Below are positions 11,811 to 26,773 of a DNA stretch of 64,000 nucleotides, in pieces (the first letter of the stretch is position 1; each line of letters begins with the position of its first letter). Location of the stretch: contig CM043950.1 in NCBI GenBank assembly GCA_014529385.2, forward strand, positions 75,745,435 through 75,809,434. The letters are read 5' to 3'. The DNA is from Adiantum capillus-veneris. Taxonomy: Eukaryota > Streptophyta > Polypodiopsida > Polypodiales > Pteridaceae. The position numbers and the translations under genes are program-made. Under the pieces are notes generated by a model. The model did no database searches and had not been told where the DNA came from. It was given only the letters and a program-made list of their open reading frames with translations.

Positions 11811-12514
11811 GGAGGTCATTTTCCGCCAGGCGTTTAGGGAGATTGTGGTTGCTGTTAGTGCGAGAGGTGCAAAAACCTAGAGGAATTCAATGTAAAAATA
11901 TTTAAATATAGTAAAGTACCTCTGCAATGTTAAATCTGAAGATTTTTCAAGTTTTTCAAAAAATAATTATTTTGGTATTGCTGGTCACATGCCTCTTTAT
12001 GTTGCATGGACGTCTAAACTGGGACTTTAGTTAGGGATGAGCTTACCGCCCAATCCATATTCTATGTGTGGACTAGCTCTAATTGAGCTGCCCATACCTC
12101 AAGCTTAGTGTTAACTCTCCCTAATATTATACCACCATTGTAGAAGACAACAACAAAGTTGCATTACTTTGTTAGCCTTTATGTCGCCGCCGCATGCGGT
12201 TACTCTCCCATAGGTGAAGGGAGTCTCATTTGTAGAAAGAAAAAAAGGAGTACTTTATGGCCTTCAAAATGCAAAGTGGATCCACCCATCAAATAGATTT
12301 CAAAAACAAAAGTAGTCAATATATTAAAAATAGGTAAAGTACTAAGTTTTTTTACTTTACATTGCCACAAATCAACGCTTAAGTCTTTTGATTTTCTAAC
12401 AGCTTGGCAGCTTAGTTCTGACCCTTCACTTTTCTTTGAAATAAAGCCATAGTTTGACACATAGATGCTCTCTCCTTTCTTGAAGATGTTTAGTTCCATT
12501 ATCTATAGTATTGA
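10842..12514. other. Non-coding stretch with homopolymer and microsatellite tracts
   Basis: AT-rich and without recognisable genes. Notable tracts are a C15 run then (CT)n at 11179-11244, (GA)n at about 11617-11661 and a 42-base G run at 11766-11807. Open frames across these tracts are artefacts. Confidence 0.7.
11766..11807. repeat. Homopolymer of 42 consecutive G
   Basis: Uninterrupted G run between GAGGA and CAGGG, preceded by a GA-rich stretch. It could form G-quadruplex or triplex structures and is prone to length error in sequencing. Confidence 0.85.
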
Positions 12515-12897
12515 AGATTTTGGATATGTCAGATCTCTCCTAGGACTCAACTCATTTTGTTTGAAGGACACTACGTGGTGGGCAAAGTCAACGAGGGGAG
12601 GTGGCATCATAGGGAGGTAGGGACAAAGAAGGGGGCCAGAGTCGATGTTTTCTTTTAATGCATGGCCTAGCATGAGAAACAAGGAGTGGCTCGCGGTGGA
12701 GTGGTTAGTGTGTGCAAAGTCTTGTCACAAGACTCAGGTGGCGAGGTCGATCCAAGGATGATGATTCTTGGATTTAAAGCTTGGAGTGTGTAACTAGGGT
12801 AAGGTAAGGGATTCCACCTAATGAAGTGGGAGAAGAGCCACTAGGTACAAAGAGTAGCATGCACCAATTGTATAGATTTTGGATATGTCAGATCTCT
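12515..12897 (+). mobile_element. Segment flanked by a 24-bp direct repeat, containing a tRNA-like (SINE) promoter
   Basis: The same 24-base string, from AGATTTTGG to GATCTCT, occurs at 12515-12538 and 12874-12897 and looks like a long target-site duplication. Inside, about 12690-12765 reads GCGGTGGAGTGGTTAG then GAGGTCGATCC. These resemble the RNA polymerase III A box (TGGCNNAGTGG) and B box (GGTTCGANNCC) with a few mismatches. That fits a tRNA-derived SINE, but the A box lies about 160 bases into the segment instead of near its start, so extra sequence was carried along or the flanking repeat has another origin. No terminal A or T tail is clear. Confidence 0.45.
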
Positions 12898-13538
12898 ATC
12901 TCTAAGTATGCTTTTTCCTTTTAATGTGAATTCATTTATGGAGTAATGAAATCACTCTTGTTTCTTATCTTAGGTCATCCATGTAAGGTGAATAATAACT
13001 TGTCTTTTGTGGTTTGAATTGGAGGAGCACAAATATATATGGCCAGTACTCACTTGCAGTAAATGTAATATTAATTAACGAAGTAACAAAAAGATAACAT
13101 TTTGAAAGGTTTCTAGGCTTGACAGGAGCTGACTTTATACCATCCATTTGCACCAAGGACACAAAAATCATACATTTTGAAAAAAAAATAAAACTTCTAA
13201 TTAAGAAAATTTAGGCAAGATAAAAATTTAGTAGGATTTTTTTCAAGAATATGCCGATAAAAGGTGTGAGGGCAAAATCTTTTAAGTTGTCTTGTTTGAT
13301 TAAGTTTAAGAAATTTGTGACTTATACTTAGTTGCGAGATCACTGCATTTGAAATGAGAGAGCCCTGATAGTAAAGGTTATTTTGCAAGCAGGCACTCAA
13401 GACAGGGATTGCACTCGATGTCTTTCAATTTGTGTGTAATCCAAATGTCAAAGGGGACTCAATTGTGCCTACATCTATACATGTAAATCTCAAGGGAGTT
13501 TCCAATTTCTTTTACAACAAGTGCTGCAAGGAGGTAAG

Positions 13539-13569
<31 letters not shown>

Positions 13570-13772
13570 AACATACAAGGAGGTAAGCTCCTTATTGTAC
13601 ACTAATAATCAGAATGCATCAAATATCGGTCAATATAGGTATGGTATGTATCTTCTCATGCTTGTCAGGACAAGATAGACCAAGGTAGCTGACAATCAAA
13701 CTAGCTTGTAGAAAAATACTTAGAAAATATGCCAAAAAAGAAGCCCTTAGTAGACAAATTCATAGCAAGATA
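12898..13772. other. Non-coding; poly-C/poly-A tract
   Basis: No gene recognised. A run of 21 C followed by 12 A (13539-13571) sits between two copies of 'caaggaggtaagc' (13527-13539 and 13576-13588), a small local duplication. Confidence 0.6.
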
Positions 13773-14692
13773 TTATATATAGATAGATAGATTACATATA
13801 AGGACAAATAGATATATATAGCAAAACCAATGAACATACCTAGTTTCTCTTTTGGACTTCCTCACTAGTTTCCTTCTGATGCCCCCCAGACTTAGGGTAG
13901 ACCATGTCGGGGCTAAGAGTTTGTCATGAAGCTCTACTCCTTTCCACTTACCACCTTTTGAACCAATTTTAGTTGCATCTAACATATCTTTGGTCATAAT
14001 AGCCCAATATTGGTCCTGTTTAGCCAATGAGACCACAAATTTGGTGAAACAAGCCTAAGCATGGGTAGCTGGGTCAAAAAGTCCGAGACCTCCTTGGTCC
14101 ACTAGTCTAGTGACCGACTCCCATCTGGCCCACTACCATGGTTTGGAGGATTTTGTGTTGTTTTTTTATAAAAATCTTTTTACTAGTTTTAAGAGCTCTT
14201 TCTAGTGACCCTTCGCCATCTTGAAATGTGGAATACTAAAGGAGATATACGGGAGCATAAATGAATTAATCACTTTAATCGGCTCGGGAATGGGAGAAGA
14301 GCATACTCCCACCTTCTCATTTTTGTTCTGACTTTTTCAAGGACCCAATAAAATCTTTGTTTGTGAGCTACATCCACCTCCAAGGGGGTCCCCAGGTGCC
14401 TGAAGATATTCCCTTTTGGGACAATCTCACCTTACCACTCAAAAGGGTCCAAGGAGTCATTTTTCGATGGGGAGATCAACCTTGAGTTTTCAATGTTATA
14501 CTTGGAACCCAAGGACACACGGCAAACGTTTACACAATCTCTAGAGCTTTCTTGCCAACCCGGGGACACGCCTTCAAGAAGAGGAGTGAATCATCTACAA
14601 AGATTTTTTCTATGAGCTGGTCATTGCCCAATAAAGTCATGCGCCTTGTAACTCCCCTCATGCAGCACTGGCTTTGAGCATCATGATGAGAG
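13773..14692 (-). pseudogene. LINE D, downstream part: RT palm to C-terminal region (degenerate)
   Basis: On the minus strand, in shifting frames, one meets an RT active-site motif in the form FVDDSLLFLKA (usually FADD), then GIFRHLG-P, a W-x-x-EKV-x-x-K-x-x-W stretch typical of the RT thumb, and finally GGLGLFDP, a hallmark of plant L1-type LINE proteins. Several frameshifts and stops separate these. The RT blocks that should precede them (GFIKRRS, DLDKAYD, QGCPLSPLLF) are found in the right order and strand at 43263-43800, 28 kb away. LINE D was therefore split by the insertion of Copia element C. Confidence 0.8.
14688..14692. repeat. Target-site duplication GAGAG of Copia C (left copy)
   Basis: GAGAG directly precedes the left LTR and recurs at 43263-43267 directly after the right LTR, within LINE D sequence on both sides. 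Confidence 0.8.
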
Positions 14693-14841
14693 TGTGGAGA
14701 TGTAGAGATAAAGAGAGAGAGAGAGAGACAAGACAAGAGACACACCATGTACGCTCCCAAAGACTAATTCATATTGAGGACAAGATACAAATATATAGGT
14801 GAGACCAAGTTGAGTAGAGTGAGCCATATATAGCTCCAACA
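14693..14841 (-). repeat. Copia C, 3' LTR
   Basis: The plus strand reads TGTGGAGATG...GCTCCAACA. It is a near copy of 43100-43262, sharing 'cacaccatgtacgctcccaaag' (given in part) and 'gccatatatagctcca'. It contains a short (GA)n, which is longer in the other copy. On the element's strand a purine run (CAGTGGGGG, plus-strand 14842-14850) precedes it, as a polypurine tract should. Confidence 0.85.
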
Positions 14842-16740
14842 CCCCCACTGAAACAAGGGTCTCTAGCTTTGGATGAAAAAACCCTTGGTTAGTTCAAGGG
14901 AACCCAAGCCCCTATACAATGTGAAAATATGAGCCAGTGATTATGATGTGAAAGTGAATTGTGTATCTATGTATAAATATACAAGTGACTCAGAGATCAC
15001 AGTGTGCAAGTGTGGATTGTGCATAGTGCATGGTACCTATAGGATTACAATGTCATATGTACAAAGCTATCAAAATAGCAGAGAAGCTAATCTAGAAAGA
15101 GTGAGGCCAAAGCAACTCCAAGCTCCGAGCACAAGACGATGAAACGTTACTCATTGAGGCCTTTGGTAAGAATGTATGCAGCCATCTGGTCACTTGGACA
15201 TTGTTCAAACATTATGGTGCCTTTGGTTACCTCATACCTGACATGACGATAATGGACAACAATGTGCTTTGACTTATTATGTTAAACATAGTCTTTTGCA
15301 AGACTAATAGCCACTCTGGTTGTCACACCACAAGGGTGTTCTAGAAAGAGGAGAGTGACCAATATCAACCAGAATTTTTTCAAAGCCAGATCAGCTCACA
15401 AACTGCAAGTGATGCCGCAACATATTCTGACTCAGTCGTAGAAATTGCAACAGAGTGTTGTTTCTTGCTGGTCCAAAAAACAAGACAACCATTTATAAAA
15501 AGAAGCAATTTCCACTAGTAGATTGCATAGATAAATGTGAGCTTGCCAAGTTTGCATTTATATAACCCAAAAGAGAAAGAGATTGCATAGAATCCAATGT
15601 CAGTTGTTGTCAATAGACCAAACCAAAATCTGTAGTGTCTTTTAAGTATTTCAATACACACTTTGCTGCAGACCAATGCTTAAGACAATTACGTTCAAGA
15701 TGTCCAAGATAAATAGCAACAAACAAAATATTAAGACAAGTGTTCATGCCAATAAACTGAAAACATCCAATCAAGTTAGCATAAAGTTGATTTACGATAA
15801 GTTGACCGCCACTGTTAGAAGTGTTCTTCATAGAGCTCGCAAGACAAGGTGTGTTGGTCAAATGTGCAGATTCCATACCAAATTTTTGCATAGTATTTGC
15901 CATAAAATTTGACTGTCAAAGGAGTAAAATACCTTTTGTACGATTTCGTTGAATCTAAATGCCAAGACATGAGTGAATCTCTCCAAGATCCTTCATATCA
16001 ATTGCAGAAGACAATAACTTTTTCACTTGCTAAAAAAATCCCAAATCATTGGAAACAAGGATGGTATCATCCACATAAAGATCAAGAATCACAAAACTAC
16101 TACCTTGGCATGTTATATATAACTTGGGGTCTAAAGAGCAAGAGATGAATCCTTTAGAGGTGAGCAAAAGATCAAATTTTGTATACTAGGCCCGCGAAGC
16201 TTGTTTGAAACCATATAGTGCCTTATGGAGGTGAGCAACAAGGTCTTCTTTACCTAAAATAACAAACCCTTCTGGTTGTTCCATATAAATTTTCTCTTCT
16301 AAATCACCATTCAAAAAAGCAATTTTCACATCCATTTGATGAGCTTCTAAATCAAATTGAAGAGAAAATGCTAATAAAACTTGAACACTTGTAATGCGAA
16401 CAACAGGTGAAAAGGTCTCTTGCTAATCGACACTAACAACTTGGGAGTAACCTTTTGCAACTAAATGTGCCTTGAACTTGTTAAAATATCCATCTTCTTT
16501 TACCTTTGTCTTATACACCCACTTACACTCAATAGTTGTACGACCAGGAGGTAGTTCAATTAGTATCCATGTACCTTTAGAGATAAGAGAATTGTACTCT
16601 GTTTCCATAGCCTTTTTCCATTGATCCTTTTGTGGTAAAGAGATAGCTTCATTATAAGTAACGGGATCTTTAAAAGTAGAGAAATCATTACCAACAATAT
16701 CGTCATCATAAACAAAAGTATCAATATCATCATTGGCAAT
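14842..16740 (-). pseudogene. Copia C reverse transcriptase and RNase H (degenerate)
   Basis: The minus strand carries, in broken frames, the plant Copia RT sequence order: WKKAMETEY then GTWILIELPPG, CKWVYKTKV, a KAHLVAKGYSQ block, QMDVKIAFLNGDLEE-IYM, ALYGFKQASRAWY-like text and the catalytic YVDDTILV. RNase H follows, with YANLIGC, HWSAAKCVLKYLKDT at about 15610-15700, and a C-terminal QMAAYILTKGL-like end near the LTR. Several in-frame stops and frameshifts make it inactive. Immediately upstream the frame runs into the Gag zinc knuckle; protease and integrase are missing. Confidence 0.85.
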
Positions 16741-17560
16741 CTCTACATAGATGTGGTTATTTAGTGGCAATATTGTGTTCTTCACCATATTGACGTGCCC
16801 GACAATCATCTTCAATATGGCCATTTCTGTCGCAATAAGAGCATTTCTTATTAGGAAACTTGAGACGAGAGAAAATATTACCACGAGGACCACCTCTACG
16901 GTTTCCTCGTTAAAATGGACGTCTTCAAGTATAAAAAGCACGTTCCATCTGTTGTGACTCGCTCTCCTCTTGTGAAATTATAGTTGTATTATGACCATCG
17001 TTACGTCGTTCTTGATGTTGAGAGTATTCAATTAAAGACATGCAAGCTTGGTCGAAATCGAGACCATCTTTATTAGAAAAAATCGTAACAATGGTATCAT
17101 AAGAAGAGTCCTTCACTGTATCAAGGAGAAGTGTAATCAGTTGTTTTTGTGAAAAAGGATCACCGACAACAGCAAGTTGATTAATAATGGATTTGCAGAA
17201 AGACTCAATATGTCCCATCATGGCAGTACCAGCTTCATATTGTAGCTTGTTAAGAAAACCTCTCAAATAAAGTATTTTTATAACAGATTTCTTCTGAAAG
17301 TTTGCAAACAATAAGGTACTTCCATACATTGTGGGAAGTAGGTAATTCATACACATCAAGCAAAAGGGAATCAATAAGAGCAAAAAGAATATACCGACGA
17401 GCTGCTTTATCACATCATTGTCAATCCGTATGTGCAACATATCAATCTTTAAATACAGGTCCTTCAATGATAACACGTTGTCGTGATCCGTATCAACAAC
17501 TTGCTGAGGTGTACATACACAATTTCCAAGGACAATATCAGAGACTGCATTGCCTTAAGA
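16741..17560 (-). pseudogene. Copia C Gag, C-terminal part with zinc knuckle
   Basis: The 183-codon frame at 16925-17476 resembles the UBN2 type of Copia Gag: IESFCKSIINQLAVVGDP, LLLDTVKDSSYDTIV, and LIEYSQHQERR near its end. A CCHC knuckle (CSYCDRNGHIEDDC) is encoded at about 16800-16852 in another frame. It is followed within about 25 residues by an acidic stretch that leads directly into the RT block, so protease, integrase and the start of RT have been deleted. The Gag N-terminus runs toward 17790, where element A interrupts it. Confidence 0.75.
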
Positions 17561-17792
17561 ATCAACAGCATCTTTGCTTTCCAACCTAGAAATCCTTGGC
17601 CTTGGAAAGGAGGAATAGAACGCTAGCCAGAAGGAAAATCGTTGACGAAAATAGCCATAGCCATATCCGGTTGTGAGAAAACGTATAAGATAAGATAGCA
17701 GAATTTGCACACCATATATGGTGAAGGCTGCAATTGAGAATGAGAGAAAGATTTGAGGGACGTCACCCAAAAAAGCAAGAAAAAGGAGACAT
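17561..17792 (-). pseudogene. Copia C leader or Gag N-terminus, interrupted by Gypsy A
   Basis: Sequence between the recognisable Gag and the left edge of element A. It continues logically at 42387 on the other side of A. No clear domain. Confidence 0.45.
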
Positions 17793-22010
<4,218 letters not shown>

Positions 22011-22109
22011 CTATTGAACTTGAACTTGAAACTCGAAACACTTTGCAAACACCCAAGCATGCTGGAAAACACACCACCATATGTACAATATGTATAATAT
22101 GTACAAAAC

Positions 22110-25100
22110 TGTATGTCTGTTACTCTTGAGTCTTTTCAGGTGGGTTGCCCAACCCCCTGGTCACAATCTGACTTACATCGGGCACTACTCCCCTATCAAA
22201 GTACAGCTTGAGCCATACACCATTTACCCTGTGCCTAAGAAGCTTACCATTGGCTCTCACCAGCTGATAGGTCCAATTTAAAGAGGCCTTTTGTATTTTG
22301 TACAGACCCATCCATTTCTTTTTGAACTTCTTTTGGAAGGTGAAGTCTAAGTAGCTTTCATACTTCATTACTAGGTCCCCTTCTTCTATTTTTTAAATGG
22401 CAGACTCTCATTGACTTTGGCCATTCTCCTTTCCGGCTGCTTCACGTAGTAGTCTGTTGCTGCCTCTCTATCATTGCAATGCCTCAAGGCCAACAATCCT
22501 ATCTTGTAAGACAGCTTGTGGAGTGGCATTGATGCGCCACATACCTTTCAGAGAACCCAGTTGTGCATGCACTGGCAGCACTACCCCCTTACCATAAACC
22601 AACTCAAATGGAGTAAAGTTGGTCGCCACTTTGTAGGACATCCTGTAGGCCCATAGACACTTCTCTAGATTGATCTCCCATTCTGTCTCCTGCTTATACA
22701 CATACTTCGTGAGCATTTTGATGATTTGTCCATTGGTACTCTCCACAAGACCATTGCATTGGGGACGATAAGGCGAGGAGAACCGATGCTGAATCTTTAG
22801 TTTTTCCACCAATGCCTGCATAAGCTTGATTTTGAACCCTTTCCTCTACCAGAAAGAGTACCCACGGCACTCCAAAACGGCAACAAATGTTATCAAAAAC
22901 AAAGTGGGCCACAACCTGTGCATTTACCTCCTTCACAGCTTTGGTCTCGACCCACCTGATGAGGTAGTTGATGACAACCACAATATACTTCTTACCACTT
23001 GTAGACTTAGGGAGTGGACCGATGTCATCCAAACCCCACTTCTCAAAAGCATTCTGAGCAATAATGGCTCTGTGTGACTCAGCTACCAAACGCATCTCTC
23101 CTATAGTCTGACATTCATGGCAAGTCTTGCACCAATAGTGCACATCCTTTACCACTGAAGGCCACCAAAATCCCGCTCTCAACACTCAAAACAATACTTG
23201 ACCTTTCCCCTGGTGTCCACTCTCCTCATGACATTGCTCCAACACCAGGTTAATCTCTTCTTTGTAGAGTACTCTCCTCAACACCCCGTCTCTGCCGTAG
23301 GTCATTAGGTCTTCACCTATTATTGTAAATTTGTGTGCTTTCTGAACTATCCTCCTCCTTTGCAGTTTAGACAAACCTTGAGGACACTGCCCTGTACTTA
23401 AAAAATCTTCCACCTCCTTCAATGACTCCCTACCTGTGTACGTGGCCCGGGCCACATATATACCTGTGACATGTACATGCACCTTACTGCTTGCTAGCTG
23501 GTCTGCCTCTTGGTTGTGCTCTCTCTTCACATGCTTGAATTGGATCTCTCTAAAGAACTTCAACAACTTTTTGATGGCAAAGAACCAATGCTTTAAGGAA
23601 TGTCGTTTTACCTTCCATTGGACTAATAGTTGCTTGATGACCAATAACGCATCACCTTTGACCACCAACCTGGAAATGCCAAACTCGACACATTGTTTCA
23701 AACCTAGATGGAGGGAGAGATATTCTGCTTCATTGTTGGTATGGACATCCTCCAAATCATAGGCTTTTGAGAAGATTACCTTATCGTGTGGATCGTCTAT
23801 CACCGCACCTCCACCAGCTTTCTTTATCACCCTCCTATATGAACCATCAAACCACATGGTAAAAGCTCCCATCAGGTCGGGTTCCTCTTTGGCTTCATCT
23901 CGTACCACTCTTGGATAAATCGGTAAATCCCCAGCTTTTCTAACCAAAACGTCGGCCAAATGGGACCGCAACTCTATCACCCACTTCATGATCCGCTTCC
24001 TTGGCTTTAAGTGTAACACCACTTCAGCCAATAGATTGTTAGCCATCAACACATAGAAGTTACGTACAATGAGGTGCACTTTGAACTTTCTACAAGAAAA
24101 AACCAATGCCATGACCCACTGCTCCGCTTCAGTGTAAGCCACCTCTCCAGGACTTATTACCATGCTTTCAAAGTAGATAGGCTTATAGCTCCTTCCTACC
24201 TTCTGTAGTAACACTGCCCCAAGAGCCACGATACCTACCTTCATTGACACATGGAAATCATCCTCTTGGCTTGGAGGGCACATAGCTGGCAGATGACACA
24301 ACATTTCTTTCACTCTGTCAAAATCTTCTTGAGCACCTTCATCCCATTCAAAGACATACACCTGCTGAGCTCTTTTTTGGAGAGGATACACATATTGTGA
24401 CAGCATCCAGACAAAACACGACAAGTACTTTAGCTTATGTACAAAGGAGACCAAGCCTTGCGCACTAGCGGGAGGCTCCATCAAGACTAGCGCCTTGACC
24501 TTTTCCAAATCTTCCTCAATTCCATTTTGTGACACCAAATGGCCTAGCAATTGTGCTCGTGGTTGTGCTAGCTTGCACTTCTTAGGGTTTAACTGACTTC
24601 CTCATTTGTCCAGCCTTTGAAAACATAGCCGGAGCTTTGACAAATGATCCGCCCTTGAGCTATAACACACAATGTCATCCATGAAAACCCTAATGAATCT
24701 GCCCAAGTAGGGACCAAACACCCTATTCATCCATTCTTGGAAGGTGGCGTAGGCATTCACTAAACCAAAGGGCATCCTACGAGACGATAGGCAAAGCACC
24801 CCCATGGAGAGATAAATGTTGTCTTCAGCAGGTCTTCAAGAGAAATCCCTATCCGAAAGTACCCAAAAAATCCATCCATAATAGAGTACCTCTCATGACC
24901 TACCACCTGATTTAAGATTTCATCTTGGAATGGCAGCGGGTAGTGGTTTCTCTTGGTTGCCGCATTCAATGGCTTGTAATCGACGCACACCCACCATTTT
25001 CCATTCTTCTTAGGGGTGATAACCACTAGAGAAACCCACTCCGACTCCGTCACGGGGTATATGATACCTGCACCTAACAATTGGTTAATCTCCTGCCAAA

Positions 25101-25587
25101 GAGCCTCCTTCTGAATCTCCCCTAACCTCCTTAGCTTCTGTGCCTTTGGTTTGCACCCTTCTTTAAGAACTATCTTGTGCTTTGCACCCTTTGCTCCTCG
25201 TAGATCCTCGTACTTCGTTGCAAATAAATTTGGAAAGGAGGCACACAGCTCAACATAGCCTTCTCTCTCTTTCTTGGTCAAATCTTCGCTTAGCATAGCA
25301 ATTACCTCCTCCACACCTATGCCACCAACCTGTGGTTGCACCTCTCCTTTTACATGGGAGCATTCAACAGTGACCCCAAACAAGTCGGCATCTATCTTTA
25401 GCATATCATCCTCGCTTTACTCTTCCTCAGTATATGTGTAGCCCTCATCATAGGCCGTCTCGATCTCGTATTCATAGCTTGTTGTATCACCTGCATCTTT
25501 CTCCGCCAAAGGGTGAAAACGACTCTCTTTGGTCTTCAAATCAAGCACCACCTGTCTCCCTCTCTCCTTGTCAGGCAAGCTAAACAC
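22110..25587 (-). pseudogene. Gypsy A pol: RT, RNase H, second RNase H, integrase (degenerate)
   Basis: Order on the minus strand from 25587 downward. RT has LLGAGIIYPV, WVCVDYKPLN and YSIMDGFFGY, then after a frameshift near 24,790 MPFGLVNAYATFQ and FMDDIVCYS. The first RNase H is weak. A second, archaeal-type RNase H lies at about 23,490-23,880, with FDGSYRR, NNEAEY, KGDALLVIKQ and HNQEADQLAS. Integrase has WW-x-SV and C-x-x-C of the zinc finger, DDIGPLPKST of the core and, after another frameshift near 22,800, PQCNGLVESTNG. A C-terminal region at 22120-22368 has KWMGLYKI and VNGVWLKLYF. The dual RNase H is diagnostic of the Tat branch of plant Ty3/Gypsy. Two frameshifts and several stops make it dead. 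The 5' side is interrupted by element B at 25588. Confidence 0.85.
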
Positions 25588-25591
25588 CCGG
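25588..25591. repeat. Target-site duplication CCGG of element B (left copy)
   Basis: CCGG precedes the first LTR of B and recurs at 38972-38975 after the last. Removing B and one CCGG joins the protease and RT parts of Gypsy A in one reading frame (minus strand), which confirms the insertion point. Confidence 0.85.
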
Positions 25592-26753
25592 TGTCAAAAG
25601 TTTTTTGGAGCAAGGGATTGCGCATATGTACATACACATGCATGGTGCATCAAATAAAGGATTGCCCATTTTCCAGAGCCAGGTGGTTACGTGGGGCCCA
25701 CATGTGTACAGGTAGGACAGCATGTACATAGTGCATCGATTTTCACTATCACCAGTACCAGTATGTTTTTTCTACAATAATGAGGAGTTTATAGCGCGTA
25801 AAACTTCTCGAGGAAGCTATCCGCGGGCCGACGACGTGAGGTCAGCAAGTGCGTCAGATGGCATCTAGTGGCGTCAGGAGGGCGAACGAGGTCAATATTT
25901 GCACGCGGATGAGGACGGACACAACGTGGGTGTTTTCTCGTGAGAATTATGCAGAAAGGTCATCATTAGGACCACTTTTTGGGGCCACTTCACGTGGTGG
26001 CGAGATGCATTATTGGAAAAAAGCTGAGTGCCAAGTGTGCAAATGATGCAAAAAGGTGACAACTATGCACTGCGAGGTCAGTTTTTTGCCTGTTCGGAGT
26101 CCGTTTGAGGTCATCTAAAAGGCCAAGGGTGCCCAAGTAATAAAGCTAGGTGTGGGAACTGAAAAAAAAGAGATAAGACCAGAAAAAAACGTGGAGAAGA
26201 GAGGAGGAACAGCCGCAGGCGTGTTTTTGGTGTTTTTGGAGCCTGTTTTGGCCGTAAACTGCTCATCCGAGGTCGGATTTGAGCACTTTGACATTGTAGA
26301 CTGGGGTTTTGGGCCGTTCCGGAAGCGATGGCGCTATCCATTTTGCCAAATTTCTCACTCTATTCTTGCTGTTTTTCTGTGTAAGTTTCTCCTATGAGCG
26401 AAGTTTCTGCTCTAGTTTGTGATAGTATCTGGTATCTTTTACCCATATTGTGTGAGCTGTTTGTCCCATTGGTGTTGGACCAAGCTCATTTGTATCTAAA
26501 CATCAGAAATTCTCCTCTTTTGAGCTGAGTTTTTTGGGGGTGTGTGTGTGTGTGTGTGTGTGTCTGTGCGGAGTGGGCAAGTGGATAGTCTCTCTCCTCT
26601 CACTCTAGAGGTGTGTTCCCTGTCTCGGCCAGGTGTGTTGTTTAAGCCGAGTGGTGCCCCATAGTGTGTGTGTGTGTGTGTGTGTGTGTATCTTCCCAAG
26701 AGTGTGTGTCGGATCGTTATAGAGGCGCTGTGTGTGTTTTCATCCCGCTCACA
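25592..26753 (+). repeat. B LTR L1, full length (5')
   Basis: Runs from TGTCAAAAG to CCCGCTCACA. It contains two (TG)n tracts (about 26537-26571 and 26662-26690). It differs from L4 by about two dozen substitutions in the first 880 bases by my count, so the original insertion is not recent. Confidence 0.9.
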
Positions 26754-26759
26754 TTCTTT

Positions 26760-26773
26760 TGGCGCCCCCACGG
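26760..26773 (+). promoter_or_regulatory. Primer-binding site of B (tRNA-Asp-like)
   Basis: TGGCGCCCCCACGG begins six bases after L1. TGGCGCC is the complement of the 3' end of plant tRNA-Asp and is used by many plant Gypsy elements. The same string follows L2 and L3. Confidence 0.6.
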
